Shown piece by piece: positions 1-12,130 of a stretch of 64,000 nucleotides of DNA. The number at the start of each line of letters is the position of its first letter. Position 1 is the stretch's first letter. The notes below the pieces were generated by a model. The model saw only the letters and a program-made list of their open reading frames with translations. It ran no database searches and was not told the DNA's origin. This DNA comes from Stercorarius parasiticus (taxonomy: Eukaryota; Chordata; Aves; Charadriiformes; Stercorariidae): assembly GCA_013396915.1 (NCBI GenBank), contig VWZL01002055.1:816040-880039 (forward strand). The letters are read 5' to 3'. Both the position numbers and the translations under genes were made by a program.

Positions 1-1361
1 AAGGTAAACCTCTCTAGGAGCATTGGTGTGCTTCTGTCATTGCGTAAGGGAGGGAGCACTCCCTGAACATCTGCTATAAAAGACGGTCTTACTTTAAGAC
101 ATAAGATGAAAGCGTATTATTTTTAAGAGGACCTGACACAGCTATTGCTTTACAGTGTTTATGGGTATAACAACATACCCCCATATTTGCAAATTTTTTG
201 GTTCTTCATTCCAAGTTTTATCTAGGTTGCTGTGTTGTTTTGTTATTCTGACAAATCTCAAGTTTAAAGAAAAAAAATATTTTTAGACAATTAGTCAAAT
301 ATTATACTGTGGTGTATTTTAATCATGCTTGCTGTATGCTAGCTATCATTATTACCTTATCTCTCCAGAACTGGTTTTGTTTTCATTGACATCTTACATT
401 CTAGCGTGTACATTTAATGTCACGCACCAGTGCTTAGCTTATTGCAGCCAGTCGGGGTTGACTCTGTCCTTTCACTAAGCTGAGCCACTCACAAAAAAAA
501 AAAACCCAACCAAACAAAAAACCCCAAACCACCGTCAAAACTAAGCTGTAAGGAAGCAGCAAGATTATGAGCAAAAACACATTCCAAATTTACTTACTAG
601 ACAGCACTTTCTCTTTTTTAGGCTGAGGAAACTAACAACATTACCATTAAATTTTTTTCTACTTAGTAAAATGCAGCAGAGGTGGTACTGTACCATAAGC
701 AGTGACTGAATATTATCCTGTTGAGTAGGCAAAATTGGTAACTGCTATATAAACCATAAGAAAATTAAATTAGAACTACTACAGTTTTAAAATATAATCT
801 CCACCTCTGCATGCACAAGTGTAATTACTGGCACTTACAGAAGGCCAGAGGTACCTGTGTAAAATATATAATCAACAGAAATATAATTCTGAATATGCAT
901 AAAGGTTGAATGAAGGTTCTTTTTGAAAACTGGGAAAGAAAACCTTCACAAAAGAGTTTGCGAAAAGTCAGATGTCCCTAGGCTTTTCCCTTTCCAGGCA
1001 CGGTCCCTGTGCAGGCAGGGTCCAATCTTACTGCCTTATAAAATTCAAAGAGAATAGCTTCCAAAAAGTTATTAACAGATTCTCCGAGAGGATTGTAGAG
1101 GTGCAAATTTACAGCTCAGATGGCTGAGAAACATACAAGTTCACCATATCTTTCCTCTTCACACATAGCAAAAAACTTCTGCCTTGTAGAGTATATTTCT
1201 GGTTTCACAATCTGCTGCTGAGAACTCTGTTAGCAAGAAATGGAACTCTTTAATCTTAATGACACTTAATGAGTCACTCTATTCTTTGCACATTTTTAAC
1301 ACTCAGTTCTTTATTTCACACTTATTGCTCAATTCTTGCTTGTATATTATTGCAGCACTAG
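1..1361. other. AT-rich non-coding stretch, no gene seen
   Basis: I see no frame of useful length and no recognisable protein or RNA gene. There is an A/C-rich run at about 491-535 of the kind left by a decayed poly(A) tail or simple repeat, but no element body attached to it could be recognised. The rest is ordinary AT-rich sequence with stop codons in all frames. Confidence 0.6.
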
Positions 1362-1535
1362 TACTGCGTTGATACAACTATGCAGAGAGCTGTGTGTGGC
1401 TCTATTGTGCTGCGTGGGACAAACGACATTGTTCGTCCTGACATTGCTGCTGACCTGTTGGCACGAGTGATCAAGAACTGCAAAGCCGTCACCAATAGGT
1501 GGCACATTCGCATTTTGCAGAGTATAGTGCCATAA
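1362..1535 (+). other. Unidentified 57-codon open patch, possible coding relic
   Basis: An in-frame TAG at 1359-1361 is followed by 57 sense codons and a TAA at 1533-1535. The patch is more GC-balanced than its surroundings, and the opposite strand is also open through it (1358-1576). The plus-strand translation has a protein-like mix of residues, including a GSIVLRGTND segment and a basic stretch, but I do not recognise the family. A splice-acceptor-like AG sits at 1354-1355. An internal exon starting there in this frame would meet the TAG at once, so a simple exon is unlikely. It could be a processed-pseudogene scrap, part of an unrecognised repeat, or chance. Confidence 0.25.
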
Positions 1536-2329
1536 TTCTTTTTTTTTTCTTTGTTTTTGTTTGTTTGTTTTGACAAGGATTCATGTTTTAATTACAGCAT
1601 TTCAACATGCGAAGTAACTAAATCATTAAAAGAGGAAGAAAGACAAAAAATTTTGCTATGTACAATCATCAGAATCTCACATGAATTGTCATCTTTTTTA
1701 GTCCAGAGCTAAATACTTGTCATCAAGCTAAATTAATGTTTATTCTCTGTGTAGAGCAACCACTAGAGGGGAGTTCGACACTCATGTTGCAAGTTCACAA
1801 CTACATGCTAAACTGCAGGGAAATGTAGATCTGAAATCCACAGTAATTAAAAAAGACCATCATGCCAAACCCACAAATTCTCACCATCTTTCCAGATTAC
1901 CAAATGAGATTATTTCTATCCGACTTAATAAAAGTCTAAATTCTGCTACCAGTTGAGCTGACCTTGTCCGGCTTCCTGATATATAAAATGAAGACGTGAA
2001 AGTACAGTGAGCTGAGGAAGAGAATGCGAAGCATGCTTAATAATGAAGACAAATATAAAATAGAATTGCCTGAGATGAGACTAGACCTTACAGCCACTGG
2101 ACTTTGCAAGCCCTGGGACAGTTACACGGGGATCTTTTTCCGTCTTTCTCATACCTGCACATCACTGGCCTAATATGGCATTCAGTAAAAATATACAACT
2201 TGAAAATACACAGCAATGTCTGCTGTCTGCACGTAAAACGTATACCTAACTGCCCTTGATGTTTTCTCCTGTGCGTATCTTGGTTTCATTTAAAGTGAAT
2301 TCCTGTGCACCACAGGGAGTGACAAGGTC
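1536..2329. other. Non-coding stretch, nothing recognised
   Basis: The stretch is AT-rich with scattered stops in every frame and a T-rich run near 1540-1570. No repeat family, RNA gene or exon was recognised. Confidence 0.5.
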
Positions 2330-2470
2330 AGATTTTCAAAAAGCATCAGTGTCCCTCTGCAATGGGGATAATGCACATCACAGGTGAAATCTCCCTTTAA
2401 TGCAAACAGACACAGTTTCACTCGAGCCAGCTTACACCAGCAAAAGATTTGGCCATATTCGTATAAATCA
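2330..2470 (+). repeat. Possible ancient amniote interspersed-repeat scraps
   Basis: Two short motifs resemble old repeats that are very common in turtles, crocodilians and birds. One is a GTCAGATTTTCAAAA block near 2328-2343. The other is a GCTTACACCAGC...GATTTGGCC block near 2430-2455. Both are short and diverged, so the family and boundaries are not settled. The short open frames across this stretch are not supported as genes. Confidence 0.3.
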
Positions 2471-2783
2471 TAAACATACCTGCCAGAACATCAGACACGT
2501 TGCAGAGTGCTTGGCTGCGGTGGGAATTAGGACACAACTCCTCAAGTGCCTGGGCACAGGGAGGTACAACCAACACATGGTGACTCTCCGGTTTTGGTCC
2601 TTTGCACACTTAACTCTTTAGCCAGAAGGAAAACTTAAAGCCTAATTGACTTATCCTACTAATCATATGCAATCTCATCATAACACAAGATCTTGTATCA
2701 CATCTTGTATACAATTCATTAAAATTGTAGTTCGCATGACTGTGGATATTTTCAGGTGCAAGTATATACCTGTCACAAGCAGA

Positions 2784-2826
2784 ATATATATACGTATATG
2801 TGTGTATATATATATACACACACACA
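2784..2826. repeat. (TA/TG/CA) alternating microsatellite
   Basis: This is an almost unbroken alternating purine-pyrimidine tract: TA repeats pass into TG, back into TA, then into CA. The poly-Tyr/Ile/Cys and Thr/His translations of the overlapping frames are by-products of the dinucleotide repeat. The tract is likely length-polymorphic. Confidence 0.9.
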
Positions 2827-3204
2827 GACACATCATTTTTTCATAACTGGGTCTCAGATGTACTTTACTGATCTTCAGCATAATGGAAGAGTGCAGATTC
2901 AAAATAATAAAAAAGATAATACATCTTCTAGAAGAAAGAAGTGAATACACTGCACATTGCTTGTCACAAAGAATGTATTTAATCCATGCTTTTATTTATA
3001 GCATCAAAATGTTTTTGACAGTAGTAAGGAGAGTAGAAAGTCAACAAATATGAAACAAAGACAAGAAACAAAACTGTACTCAACTTAACTCAAACAGTAT
3101 TTAAGGGGACACTGATCATGTAAGAACATATAAAATATCTATTTAAAAGTTAAAGCTGTTGCCTATTACGATAACACTCCTGTTGTGTGCCGTAACATAC
3201 TATT

Positions 3205-3312
3205 CACCTAATTTACTCTAACACCTACCAGTGTAAATCAGTAGTTACTCCACTGACAACAAGGGAATCTTTCCGGCATACAACTGATGCAAGTGGAGAA
3301 TTTGACCCTCTA
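3205..3312 (+). repeat. Ancient amniote repeat (GTGTAAATCAG...TTACTCCACTGA type)
   Basis: The stretch holds CAGTGTAAATCAG, then TTACTCCACTGA, then GCAAGTGGAGAATTTGACCC in the order found in a widespread ancient amniote repeat. That repeat has a near-palindromic centre built on 'taactccactgaagtcaatggagtta'-like arms. Here the second arm is badly decayed. I do not assert a Repbase name. Similar but weaker wording (GCAACTCCACTGAGTTTATGCAAG) occurs near 3563-3590, so the remnant may extend downstream. Confidence 0.55.
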
Positions 3313-3319
3313 TCTGAAA

Positions 3320-4490
3320 ACCTTCCATTAAAGAAATAATTAGTGTACACAGGTGTTGTTTTTCCCTAGTAATTGATGTGCAAGTCTAACCACTTCTAAA
3401 GGCTGGCCATTTGCTTGACAGACAAGAATTTATTTCCCTCAGTAATGAGCCGAATTTCGTATGGATGGGCGCTTTTTTTTCTCTACAAAACAGAAAGGCA
3501 ATCTGTATTTCAGCATTCAATCCTTCTCGTGCCAAAACCTCAAATGGCCCCTCTAAAGATCTGCAACTCCACTGAGTTTATGCAAGATACCACAGCCAGC
3601 CTGACTGCAAGGCACCACCTTGGGCCCTGGAACACGCTAATTCTTGAAGATCTGAAAGTGTGCTGAGAATACCAAACGCTTGGAGACTACTGCCCTCGGT
3701 GTTCCTACCAGAAAGCTTCCGGGAACCCACAAATATTTCAAGGCAGACACCAGAAACCAAAAAGACAAAATGACCAAAAGTCATTTCTTCACGTTTACAA
3801 CTAATAATGACAATATTTTGCTCACCAGCTCTCCCTCCAGAGGCGTGGTGCAGCTTAGGACAGTGAGAGCAGGGACACAATGCCTGGTGATGGAATCAAC
3901 CTTATAGAAGTGATCATGCTTTGGCCTGCAGCTCTTGCAGCAGAGAATCAGTACTTTTGTCCATTATAAGAATTATCCTTTGTAGATTAATTCCCAGCAT
4001 CAAAATTAAGAATGTCTACTCTGAAATGAGATTTCAAGACCACAGTGTATTAATTGATCATGAAATGACTATGAGTCTGCAATATCACACTGTCCATCCC
4101 CTCAAGGCTTAAAATGAGCCTAAAATATATCACTAAAATCATTAGTGTGCCATGTTAATGTTTCCATAAATGTGCTGCAAATTCTGCATCTGGAATATTC
4201 TACAGGTTGTGTTCTGCTCAGTATTCTATATATCAAAGAAGGTCATTCACATGATAATAGGGTGAACATGGACATCAAGAACTAATCTTACAAGGACTGC
4301 TGAAAAATTTGCCAGCCTCATAAAACAAGTAGCTCCAGCAAAAAACCCTTAGAATCACTATTTACAAAGTGTGATTCATCTGTTTAATGGTGACAGAGAA
4401 TCCAGTATGTAGTCCAGATGGTCACACAGATAACAAACCTAGTCTGGCTTTTTGATGCTATGGACAGGCTGTCTGACTGGCTCACATTAA
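3320..4490. other. Non-coding stretch with chance open frames
   Basis: Overlapping open frames on both strands at about 3415-3907 have no recognisable domain and no start or splice context. Part of the stretch (near 3563-3590) echoes the ancient repeat just upstream. No gene is called. Confidence 0.45.
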
Positions 4491-4531
4491 GATAGACAGG
4501 CAGATAGATCGACAGACAGACAGACAGACAA
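4491..4531. repeat. (GATA/GACA)n tetranucleotide microsatellite
   Basis: Degenerate GATAGACAGGCAGATAGATC passes into five tidy GACA units ending near 4531. It is a simple tandem repeat, and the minus-strand frame across it reads as a low-complexity translation. Confidence 0.9.
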
Positions 4532-4849
4532 CGACCTGCTCTTCTTGAAACAGTTTTGCCGTTAATACACATTTTAGAATAAAAAATCCAGCTATGCATA
4601 GACCTCGCTAACCTACCGAACTAGTACAGGAGAGGCCTGAAAACATAGGCAGACTTTTATTTTAAGTTTACAAGTTCAAATGTTTCTGTTGTCCCCTTAG
4701 GAAAGAAAAGGGAGTAGGAAAGAAAGACGGAGTTTGAAAACCTATTCAATAATAGATCTTAAGCTCCAAGCTAGAACAGGACAATTCTGGGCCAGCACAG
4801 CGATTCCCCAACAGCTGGTATATGTACTTCGTAGTACTACAAGCTTTTG

Positions 4850-5045
4850 GCAAAGAAACTCAACTGACGGGATTCTATTCCCCGTGCTGCCTTTCCCCAA
4901 CTTTTAACCCAAGGCAATTTACCTAACTTATGTCTGTTCCTGGTTAGCCATCTGGTAAATAGATAATATAATTGCACCCTTTATAGGGATGCTCATTGTG
5001 GGGCTTAATTATTGAACATCTTTAAGATCTGTCAAGGTTCTTGGT
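4850..5045 (+). repeat. MIR SINE, nearly complete
   Basis: A long stretch matches the MIR consensus in order. GATTCTATTCCCCGTGCTGCC corresponds to the 'ggttcgaatcccggctctgcc' block. CCCAAGGCAATTTACCTAACTT corresponds to 'accttgggcaagttacttaacct'. CCATCTGGTAAATAGATAATA corresponds to 'catctgtaaaatggggataata'. CTTTATAGGGATGCTCATTGTGGGG corresponds to 'ctcatagggttgttgtgagg', and the tail ends near the 'tacatgtaaagcgct' block. MIR is a tRNA-derived SINE that was active before the amniote radiation and is now a fossil. This is the best-preserved MIR in the window. Confidence 0.8.
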
Positions 5046-5075
5046 GAAGAGTTGTGCAATCCATTAATAAATAAT

Positions 5076-5105
5076 GGGGGGTGGGAGGGGCGCTAAGAGG
5101 AGGGG
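5076..5105 (+). other. G-rich run, weak G-quadruplex motif
   Basis: Four runs of at least three G are present: 5076-5081, 5083-5085, 5087-5090 and 5102-5105. The loops are 1, 1 and 11 bases. The last loop is longer than the usual 7-base limit, so any quadruplex would be of the relaxed kind. The run starts about 30 bases after the MIR tail in an otherwise AT-rich region. Confidence 0.5.
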
Positions 5106-6584
5106 AAGCATAAAGTTGAATTGTTGCATAGGAGAAACGTTAGCCAAACTGAGGCAGCAGAAATACAGGCAAGTGATTAGTTGATATGATGTGAAAAGGG
5201 AGAGAGCAAAATCACTAAATTAATCGCACTAGAAAACATAAAGAAGGAAAATGGGCTAAGTTGAAATGACAAAAAAGTAAACTTGGACAAATGGGAAAGG
5301 ACAGCCCTGGCAAAACGGAGTAAGTTGTGTGTCACCGGAGAGGTGTCGAGATTGGACTGAGCCAGGAAGCTTAAACTGACTGGAAGGAGAACTTCTCTGT
5401 GCTTTACAATTCATGTTTCATTCTCTTCCAGTTTGCTCATTTCTTTACAGTGTATCTTACACAGATTGTTCTAATGGATGGCACTGCCACAGGGCACATG
5501 CCCTCTTCTATCTCATCTGAAGTGGGTGGTACCTCAGGGAGTTGACAGCTTCTCCTGAACGCGTGGCATTTCTGGGACGGACATCTGCACAGACATCTCC
5601 GTAACAGCCTCAGGGAAGCAGCATTGACTCCCTTCACCAGCCTGATCATCTGCAAATTACATCATACGAATTACTTTCATTTCCCAAGCATAATTGCCGT
5701 AAGTGATCCATTGATTGCTATCTGACACTTTGCTTTTCTGGTTTCATTTCCCAGATGTTTCTGGTTTTGTCATCACCCTCAACTCAATTTTATCAGAGAT
5801 GTGACAACATATATTAGAAGGACATGGCCATACTGCAAAGAAAGAATTATATCAGATAAGTACAGTAGAGAATCGTAGTGTTTAAATAGGGTTATCACAA
5901 ATTTAATAGTCTGCAAATGAAACACAATTAGCCTACTGTTTATTCAGCTCTCATCTGAAAAGTTGCTTTCTATACTGGATTTCTTCATTACAAGGGCCAT
6001 GCACTTCAGATAGCATGGCAGCAAACAAAACCTTTTCCCTTAATTTTTTTGAAGTGCCCTAATTTTTTTTTGAAGAATAATAGATACTTATTTAAAGAGT
6101 GGGGGGTTCCTTCTGTAAGTCCTTGTTTGAATTGGAAGTCCTTGGATAAAATTAGATTTATAAGACCACCAACTGTATCTTCTGCTTGCTTCGCATTGTT
6201 TTAAGTTATTGCCTCTTCCTACTAGTACCCATTGCAGCTATCACTGGATTCAGTTCTCCAGCCCCTATTTACATTTGGCATTATGAAAGAAACGCACTAA
6301 TGTGAACAAGGAGATGACTTAGTCTGCAAAGTAGGAACTCAAAGACAAAGGTTTTGCTTCAACCTTTTTCTGCAATCAAACCAAAGCAGAGACCTTGCTC
6401 TCAGCTTTATTTTTTAGGAATTATCTTGTTTCCAAATTTACACAAGTAGCACATTAGGTAGGCAGGGTACTTTTTATGTCAAGAAAATTGAGAGATTGGA
6501 AGACAACCAAAGTCCACAAAACCTATCCTTATACTAACATTTTACTATAGCATTCCTCCTGTACTTAAAAGGTACGGCCTAACT

Positions 6585-6603
6585 GGGCGGGGGGAGGCGG
6601 GGG
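6585..6603 (+). other. Short G-rich run
   Basis: G runs at 6585-6587, 6589-6594, 6596-6597 and 6599-6603 are separated by single C or A bases. Only three runs reach three G, so a canonical three-tetrad quadruplex is not formed; a two-tetrad form is possible. The run stands out in very AT-rich surroundings. Confidence 0.5.
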
Positions 6604-7454
6604 AAGGCATGTGGACCAAAGATCTTTTCTACCAATATCGATGGGCCCTTCTCCTTTAATGTACAAAGATAACCTGTGGGTTTCGAGAATATTTTAACCA
6701 TACTGAGGAATGTCCCTCAAACATAGAGTTATGAGGTGTACCATGAAGAAAAATACCATCCAGCAAGAAGGAGAAAAGATGGTAGAAAAAGGGCCTCATG
6801 GTTATTTTCCATATTGCTGAGTCCATAGTGCACACCCTGAGATATACTGAGCAGTTAAATGATTTTGTTCCAGGCAGTAAATTTTGAAAAATCATTTGGC
6901 CTCATCACTTGGTACTGAACATGAGTCTTGCTCAATCTTGCTCTTAAAAGTATGAATGACTCAGAAGAATTCCATGCCTTTCAGCAATAAAATCTTAAAT
7001 ACAAATGTTGAGCTTACCTTCTGTCACTCCACTACTCATTTTCCTGCTATTGACAATGAAGGAGCATCACTTCCAATAACATTTCATTCCAGCTTTCATG
7101 TTTTTCTTGGAAAAGAAAGCAGGTGAATGCTTGATCTGCAAAAGATAAATGCTATTTTGTCCTAGTCTGTCTGACCAGTCTATCAATGACAGTGAACAGT
7201 GCACCCTGAATTTGCTAACACTGCATCTGCTGGTACATTTTTATTTGATAGTAAGTGAGGCATAATAAACCTTGATCTTTTTTATATGCTGGTTTTTTGT
7301 TTGGAAAGTATGATTCATTGGCTATTTGCTACTACACATTGTTCCTCAACAGAATCACATTCTACAGTTGCAACAAATTTCTTCCTTGGATTCAACAAAA
7401 CCCACTACTTATTATTCTTAAAAAATAATAATATAAGAGAGAAAACTCCATGTG

Positions 7455-7499
7455 AAAATTTTAGGCCCACATTTTCAGTGCTGACACCTGCCGAGTGAT
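7455..7499 (+). repeat. Possible ancient amniote repeat scrap
   Basis: The wording AGGCCCACATTTTCAGTGCTGACACCTGC resembles the 'ggcc...attttcagaagtgctgagcacctgc' block of an old repeat common in sauropsid genomes. It is only about 45 bases long, so identity and orientation are tentative. Confidence 0.35.
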
Positions 7500-9454
7500 A
7501 CATCAGAGAAAGAAGGCCTATTATCACCATAAGAACTCACAAAAATTCTTTCTGAATTCCAGTAAATATCTTCCTTTTCAACAGCTTATTCGAGATATAT
7601 GAATGTGATGAAATTCTGTGTTCTGTGTGGGTGAAAGCGTTTTCATTTTCATTCAGCAAATAATAATCTGTAACCCTCAATGGCATTAGAAAGAGTATTT
7701 GTCTTTGCAGTGCTCCGTGGAAGTTGTTTGAACACCTCTGTCAAAACTTTTCAGCCTAAAAGTACATTGGTGATCATTTACACACACACAATTGATCATT
7801 TAAGGGCTGGAAAAGCATTCTTAGCCCTTTCACTGCCTGTGCAATGGTATTTTCCTAACTGTACACATTTCAGCAAGTCTGCTTCACAAATAAAATGTAC
7901 TACTGAGCTGCGTTTTTCCTATAACACGCTAATGACTCATCTTCTCCTAGTATGCTTCTTCCAGAAGAACAAATAAGGCAAGGAGAGCACCAGTCAGTTC
8001 ACGTCTTTCCCCTAAAGTAGATGAAAAACTATTAACTGTATCACAGATGCCTTTCTTTTCAGATAACTGTTTCTTTCCATAATATTTATTAGCTTCCCCC
8101 TAAGATTTGGGTAAGCTTCTTCACTTCTTTTAAGAAAGGGAAGACAGGACAAAGAGAAGGTCCAAACTAACATAAATACAAATAAGCCTACGCATGAGTG
8201 TAATCTGATTGAGAGAACAGGTTTCAGCTTGTGCATACTGCTGTATCTCACCTGAAGTTAATGGATTCACAATAACAGACACATTATGAACCCAACCCAG
8301 CATGTCACCTGTACACAGATGAAATAACATTAATTAAATAAAATCTCAACAGAAAATAGCAGTAATGTTCCCTGTTAAATATATTTTGCCTGTGTATAAG
8401 AAAGCCAGTATGAAGATTACTTTGACTCCAATGCTCTTTCCAACGCTGAGATGTATGCGAAAAAGGTTTTAAAATAATGAGAGAGGTTTCTCTCACTTCA
8501 ACACTGAGATTCCTATAAAAAATAAGTGACTGGAAACATTCCTGTATGAGTAAATATTACTTTTGTTTTACATATATTGTTATACTCCCCTTGTTTTTTC
8601 ATCTTGACCAGTAGAAAATGATAATCTATTATATAGAACCATAACTTATTATAAGGAAATAAAACAAGTAGGTACGTGATGTGCTGAGTAACGCAATGTG
8701 TAATTACTGGACATGATACAAATTAAGACACTTTCTATGTTTCATGTAGGAAACACTTTTTCTGCACTATTCTGATAGTAATTTCTTGCCCTCCAGTTCT
8801 ATTTTGTCTGTTCCTTTGAGAAACTGTCTCTGCTAATGTATACACTCTCTAGAGGGAGACTGCAACTGTACCTATAAGTACACAAACAAGGATATTCACT
8901 GATACACTATATACTTAATTGATTTGAGTCAGGAAAAAGATTTGGAACAGCTTAACTCACACAGTAGGTACATTGTGAAGCAACTTCCACTTATTAAAAC
9001 ACTGAAACACAATGATTGTTTAAACAGTAACAGAGGTTCATACCCACGAGCTTTGTTTGCTCAGCTAATATTAAAATTCTTTCATGGATTCACCATAAGG
9101 TATTTCAGTTTTTCCTTTTATATATCAAAACCTGGTCAACTCCTTTTTCCCTAACGTAACTTTCCATAGTCAGGGAAGCAGCAAGAACAAAGAAAATCAT
9201 CTTTAGAAACTAAAGTCATCAACTGCCTTATATTTCCAAATTATTATTAATATTGTTATTTTGCTTTCATTTTATGGCAGCACCAAGGAATTCAAACTCT
9301 GAATCAGTATTCCCTTCCACAATGACAAGTACAAACAACAGCAAAGCAATCGTTGCTCCAAAGCCATTCCAGATAATCAAGTTATTAAAAACATCATTAT
9401 GGTCTGTCTGTAAGATTGCATCTAAATTAATCAGCAGATGCCACATCAAGCACT

Positions 9455-9560
9455 ACGTAATCACGTAATCTGCCCAAGGACACCAGACCCACACTTCTGA
9501 CCCACAGCCCGGGGACTCTGACTTCACCGGACGTTGAACAGTGCTTGAGAATAGTGCCTT
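9455..9560 (-). repeat. MIR-like SINE fragment, minus strand
   Basis: Read on the plus strand, GTAATCTGCCCAAGGACACCA follows the reverse MIR block 'gtaacttgcccaaggtcacaca'. CAGCCCGGGGACTCTGACTTCACCGG follows 'gaacccaggcagtctgactccagag'. The interval between them is the right length for the diverged 'agctagtaagtggcagagc' block. This explains the local rise in GC and the small open frames on both strands here. Confidence 0.5.
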
Positions 9561-12011
9561 CACCCAGCCCTCTGGTACGGGCCCAACTCCTCTTCTGCTG
9601 GAGTAAAGGCAACAGAAATAGCCTCTTGCAAGAGTCCGCAGCTAAAACAGTCTTTAATTTTAAGGTAATGCAAACCTGAACTACCTTACATTGTTACCAA
9701 GTTCCCAGAAAGGGCTGGATCCATTTAGGATATTAAGTGGAGCTCATACATTTCCTAAATTCCAGTATGCCTGCAAAGTTTTACTCTAATAATACCATTA
9801 TCATCAAACTTCACTGCAAAAAATGAAACAAATGAAATTAATTTCATATTCCTAAAATAAATCTTGCTACCACAGTTTCAGAATTATGTGCATGCAATTC
9901 ATACACAGAGAAATTTACACACTTTTTTTTCATAGTTGTCTTAACTGCACAGCCAAACACAGCATGTGAACGAGGTACGTTCCATAATAATTGTGTAGAA
10001 GTGCAAATTCCATGCTTGCTTGTGCACTCCTAAGGCTTTGGCTCGTAGTTTCAAGATGTTGGGGGTTTTTTTATGTAGAGATTTATACTAATTTCTCACC
10101 ACCAACAAATAGTATTTCCTTAAACAACATGTTTCCTTAATTTATCACACTTTTCACGTATAAAGGTTCAGCCCTTAGCCATTCTGACTTCAATAACTAC
10201 AAGGTACATGTCACGGGTTAATAAAACCTATCATCTATGCTAGCAAAAGCACACCATAACACATTCAGCATCCGTCAGTTCTGAAAATACTAATGTACAA
10301 ATGGTTTGCTATAGATTTAAAAGTTGAACTCGATTGAGAACCTTTTTTTAAGCTTAAGGGGAAATGTGGTCATGATACTGAGGAAGCTTTATGGCAGAAG
10401 GCTGTATTGATATCTGTACTTATGTCCTTATCAAGAACAGGTCAAATAATCCTTTCTTGGAATTACACGGTGATGAGTTCAGATAAATAAACCAGACCAT
10501 GTAATTCATAATCCTTAACGGTAACAATTAATTTTCAGAATCTGTCTCCTGTGAAAGAAAGCACTGGTGTTTCAAAGCCATGATTATTTTAGCTCTGATT
10601 TACTCGTACCACAGTGTGTATTGCCCTACTTCTGAACAGCTCTGGAAAGCTAAGTAACTAGGCCTATAAAACTATGCTCTGTGGATTTCATATGAGTCTA
10701 AATGTAAACAACAGAACTTACAACTAATTGCCTTTTAGATAAAGCTGACTTAAGCAATTGAGATAACAGAATCCTACAATACTCTGGATGAAACATGCTA
10801 AAAATGTGAATTAATAAGTTAGCTGATATTGAGCTCCAGATGTTTCTTACTCTGGCAACGTTCCTTAAGTGATGATAAGCAGATTTACATACTTAACTAA
10901 TATGTTTATTTAAAGAAAATTTCCAAATCCAGACTAACATCCAGATTTCTTATTTGGCTTCAGATCAAAAGACATACTATCAATAAGGACGGCATCCAGG
11001 AAAACCTTTTCAACATCTGCTTAGAACTAAACAACAGATATTTGATTTTCTGCAAATTTAATTTCAGGCAAAATTTTACTTCATCCAATATTTTTTATAT
11101 CCTCAAGACAGCCTGACCTAGTCATTTTGCATATTCAAATCTCAGAATACAGCTCGTACACTGGCAGAGGCAGCAGTTGCTAAGGAGAAACTCTGTTAGT
11201 TTGTAGTTCACATTTAAAATGCTATGAGCAATTTCACTTCGAGTGAGAACAAAAGCTTTTGGGAAGCAAAGCCCTCCTCTCACTAATCTAAAGAAACAGG
11301 TTCAAAAACATTGTATATGATCCTTGTAATCTAAAGAAACTTAAGTAGTTAGTAACAAAAATTGAAGCTCTACTGTTTCATAAAGGTGAGGAAAGGAAAA
11401 GAAAGTTAACATTACTGAGTCACAGCTGGTATTCTTTGAAACTCTCTCATGAGAAGTGCTTATCGTTACATTTAAGGCAAACTAAGAAAAGACCAACTCA
11501 GAGCAAAAACTTAAAAGAAAATACTTGGAGGAATGGATGCTGTTCCAAATTTCTCCCCAGGTTACAGAAAGGAAAACACAAATATACTGTTCACTGGGAG
11601 GGAAAGTATGTATTCCAGGGCTGAGCAAGAACTGACCAGGAAATATAAAATATGGACTTCATTTTCAAAATTAATTATTTTAGAAGAGAAATGGAATGAA
11701 GAAAAATGTTTCCAAACAAGTTGAGCACTGGCATAAACTTCTACTGAAAGCCAAGATAATGATAATATAAACATAAAAGAGATAAATGTTAAGCCACACA
11801 TTATACCACTAGATATATAGACTGTCTGAGGAATGATGCCAAGGATTAGGAGAGATGAGAGGAAAAACTACCCTGTGTTTCTTGTGGTTCCTTGGTGTAC
11901 ATGAGAGAACAGGAAATACACCTACCAGGAATCTGGGACAGAAGAAAGTCTTCTGGATCCAGATAACCCTATAACATGATCGGTCTCTAGTACCCCACAC
12001 CCACAGCTTTC
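9561..12011. other. AT-rich non-coding stretch, nothing recognised
   Basis: No gene, RNA gene or repeat family was recognised. Short frames at 11436-11801 overlap on both strands and are low in information, with Lys/Ser/Phe-rich translations typical of AT-rich DNA. Confidence 0.5.
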
Positions 12012-12130
12012 AACCTACTTTGCAGAGCAGGTAAGTACAGGAAAACTGCTAATCCAAATCACCCTGCAGGGCCATGGCAGAATCAGAACTGCAACATAAG
12101 AAACAAGAACGCCCTACCCACTGAACACAC
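12012..12130 (-). repeat. MIR-like SINE fragment, minus strand
   Basis: Plus-strand wording follows the reverse MIR order: TTTGCAGAGCAGGTAAGTACAGG for 'ttttacagatgaggaaactgagg', then CACCCTGCAGGGCCATGGCAGAATCAGAACTG for 'gcccaaggtcacacag...ggcagagctgggatt'. CGCCCTACCCACTGAACACAC closes it, for 'tgctcttaaccactatgc'. The match is diverged but keeps order and spacing. Confidence 0.45.

Larger units (their letters stand above)
5106..9454. other. AT-rich non-coding stretch, almost nothing recognised
   Basis: No gene is supported. The open frames (for example 5437-5655 minus, 6656-6895 minus, 7680-7976 plus, 8012-8330 minus) are short, overlap on both strands and show no domain. Exceptions listed separately are a G-rich run at 6585-6603 and a short ancient-repeat scrap at 7455-7499. 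Confidence 0.55.

Noticed and set aside
1354..1535. Internal exon starting after the AG at 1354-1355
   Set aside because: In the long open frame a TAG at 1359-1361 follows at once; the other frames stop soon or lack a clear donor site.
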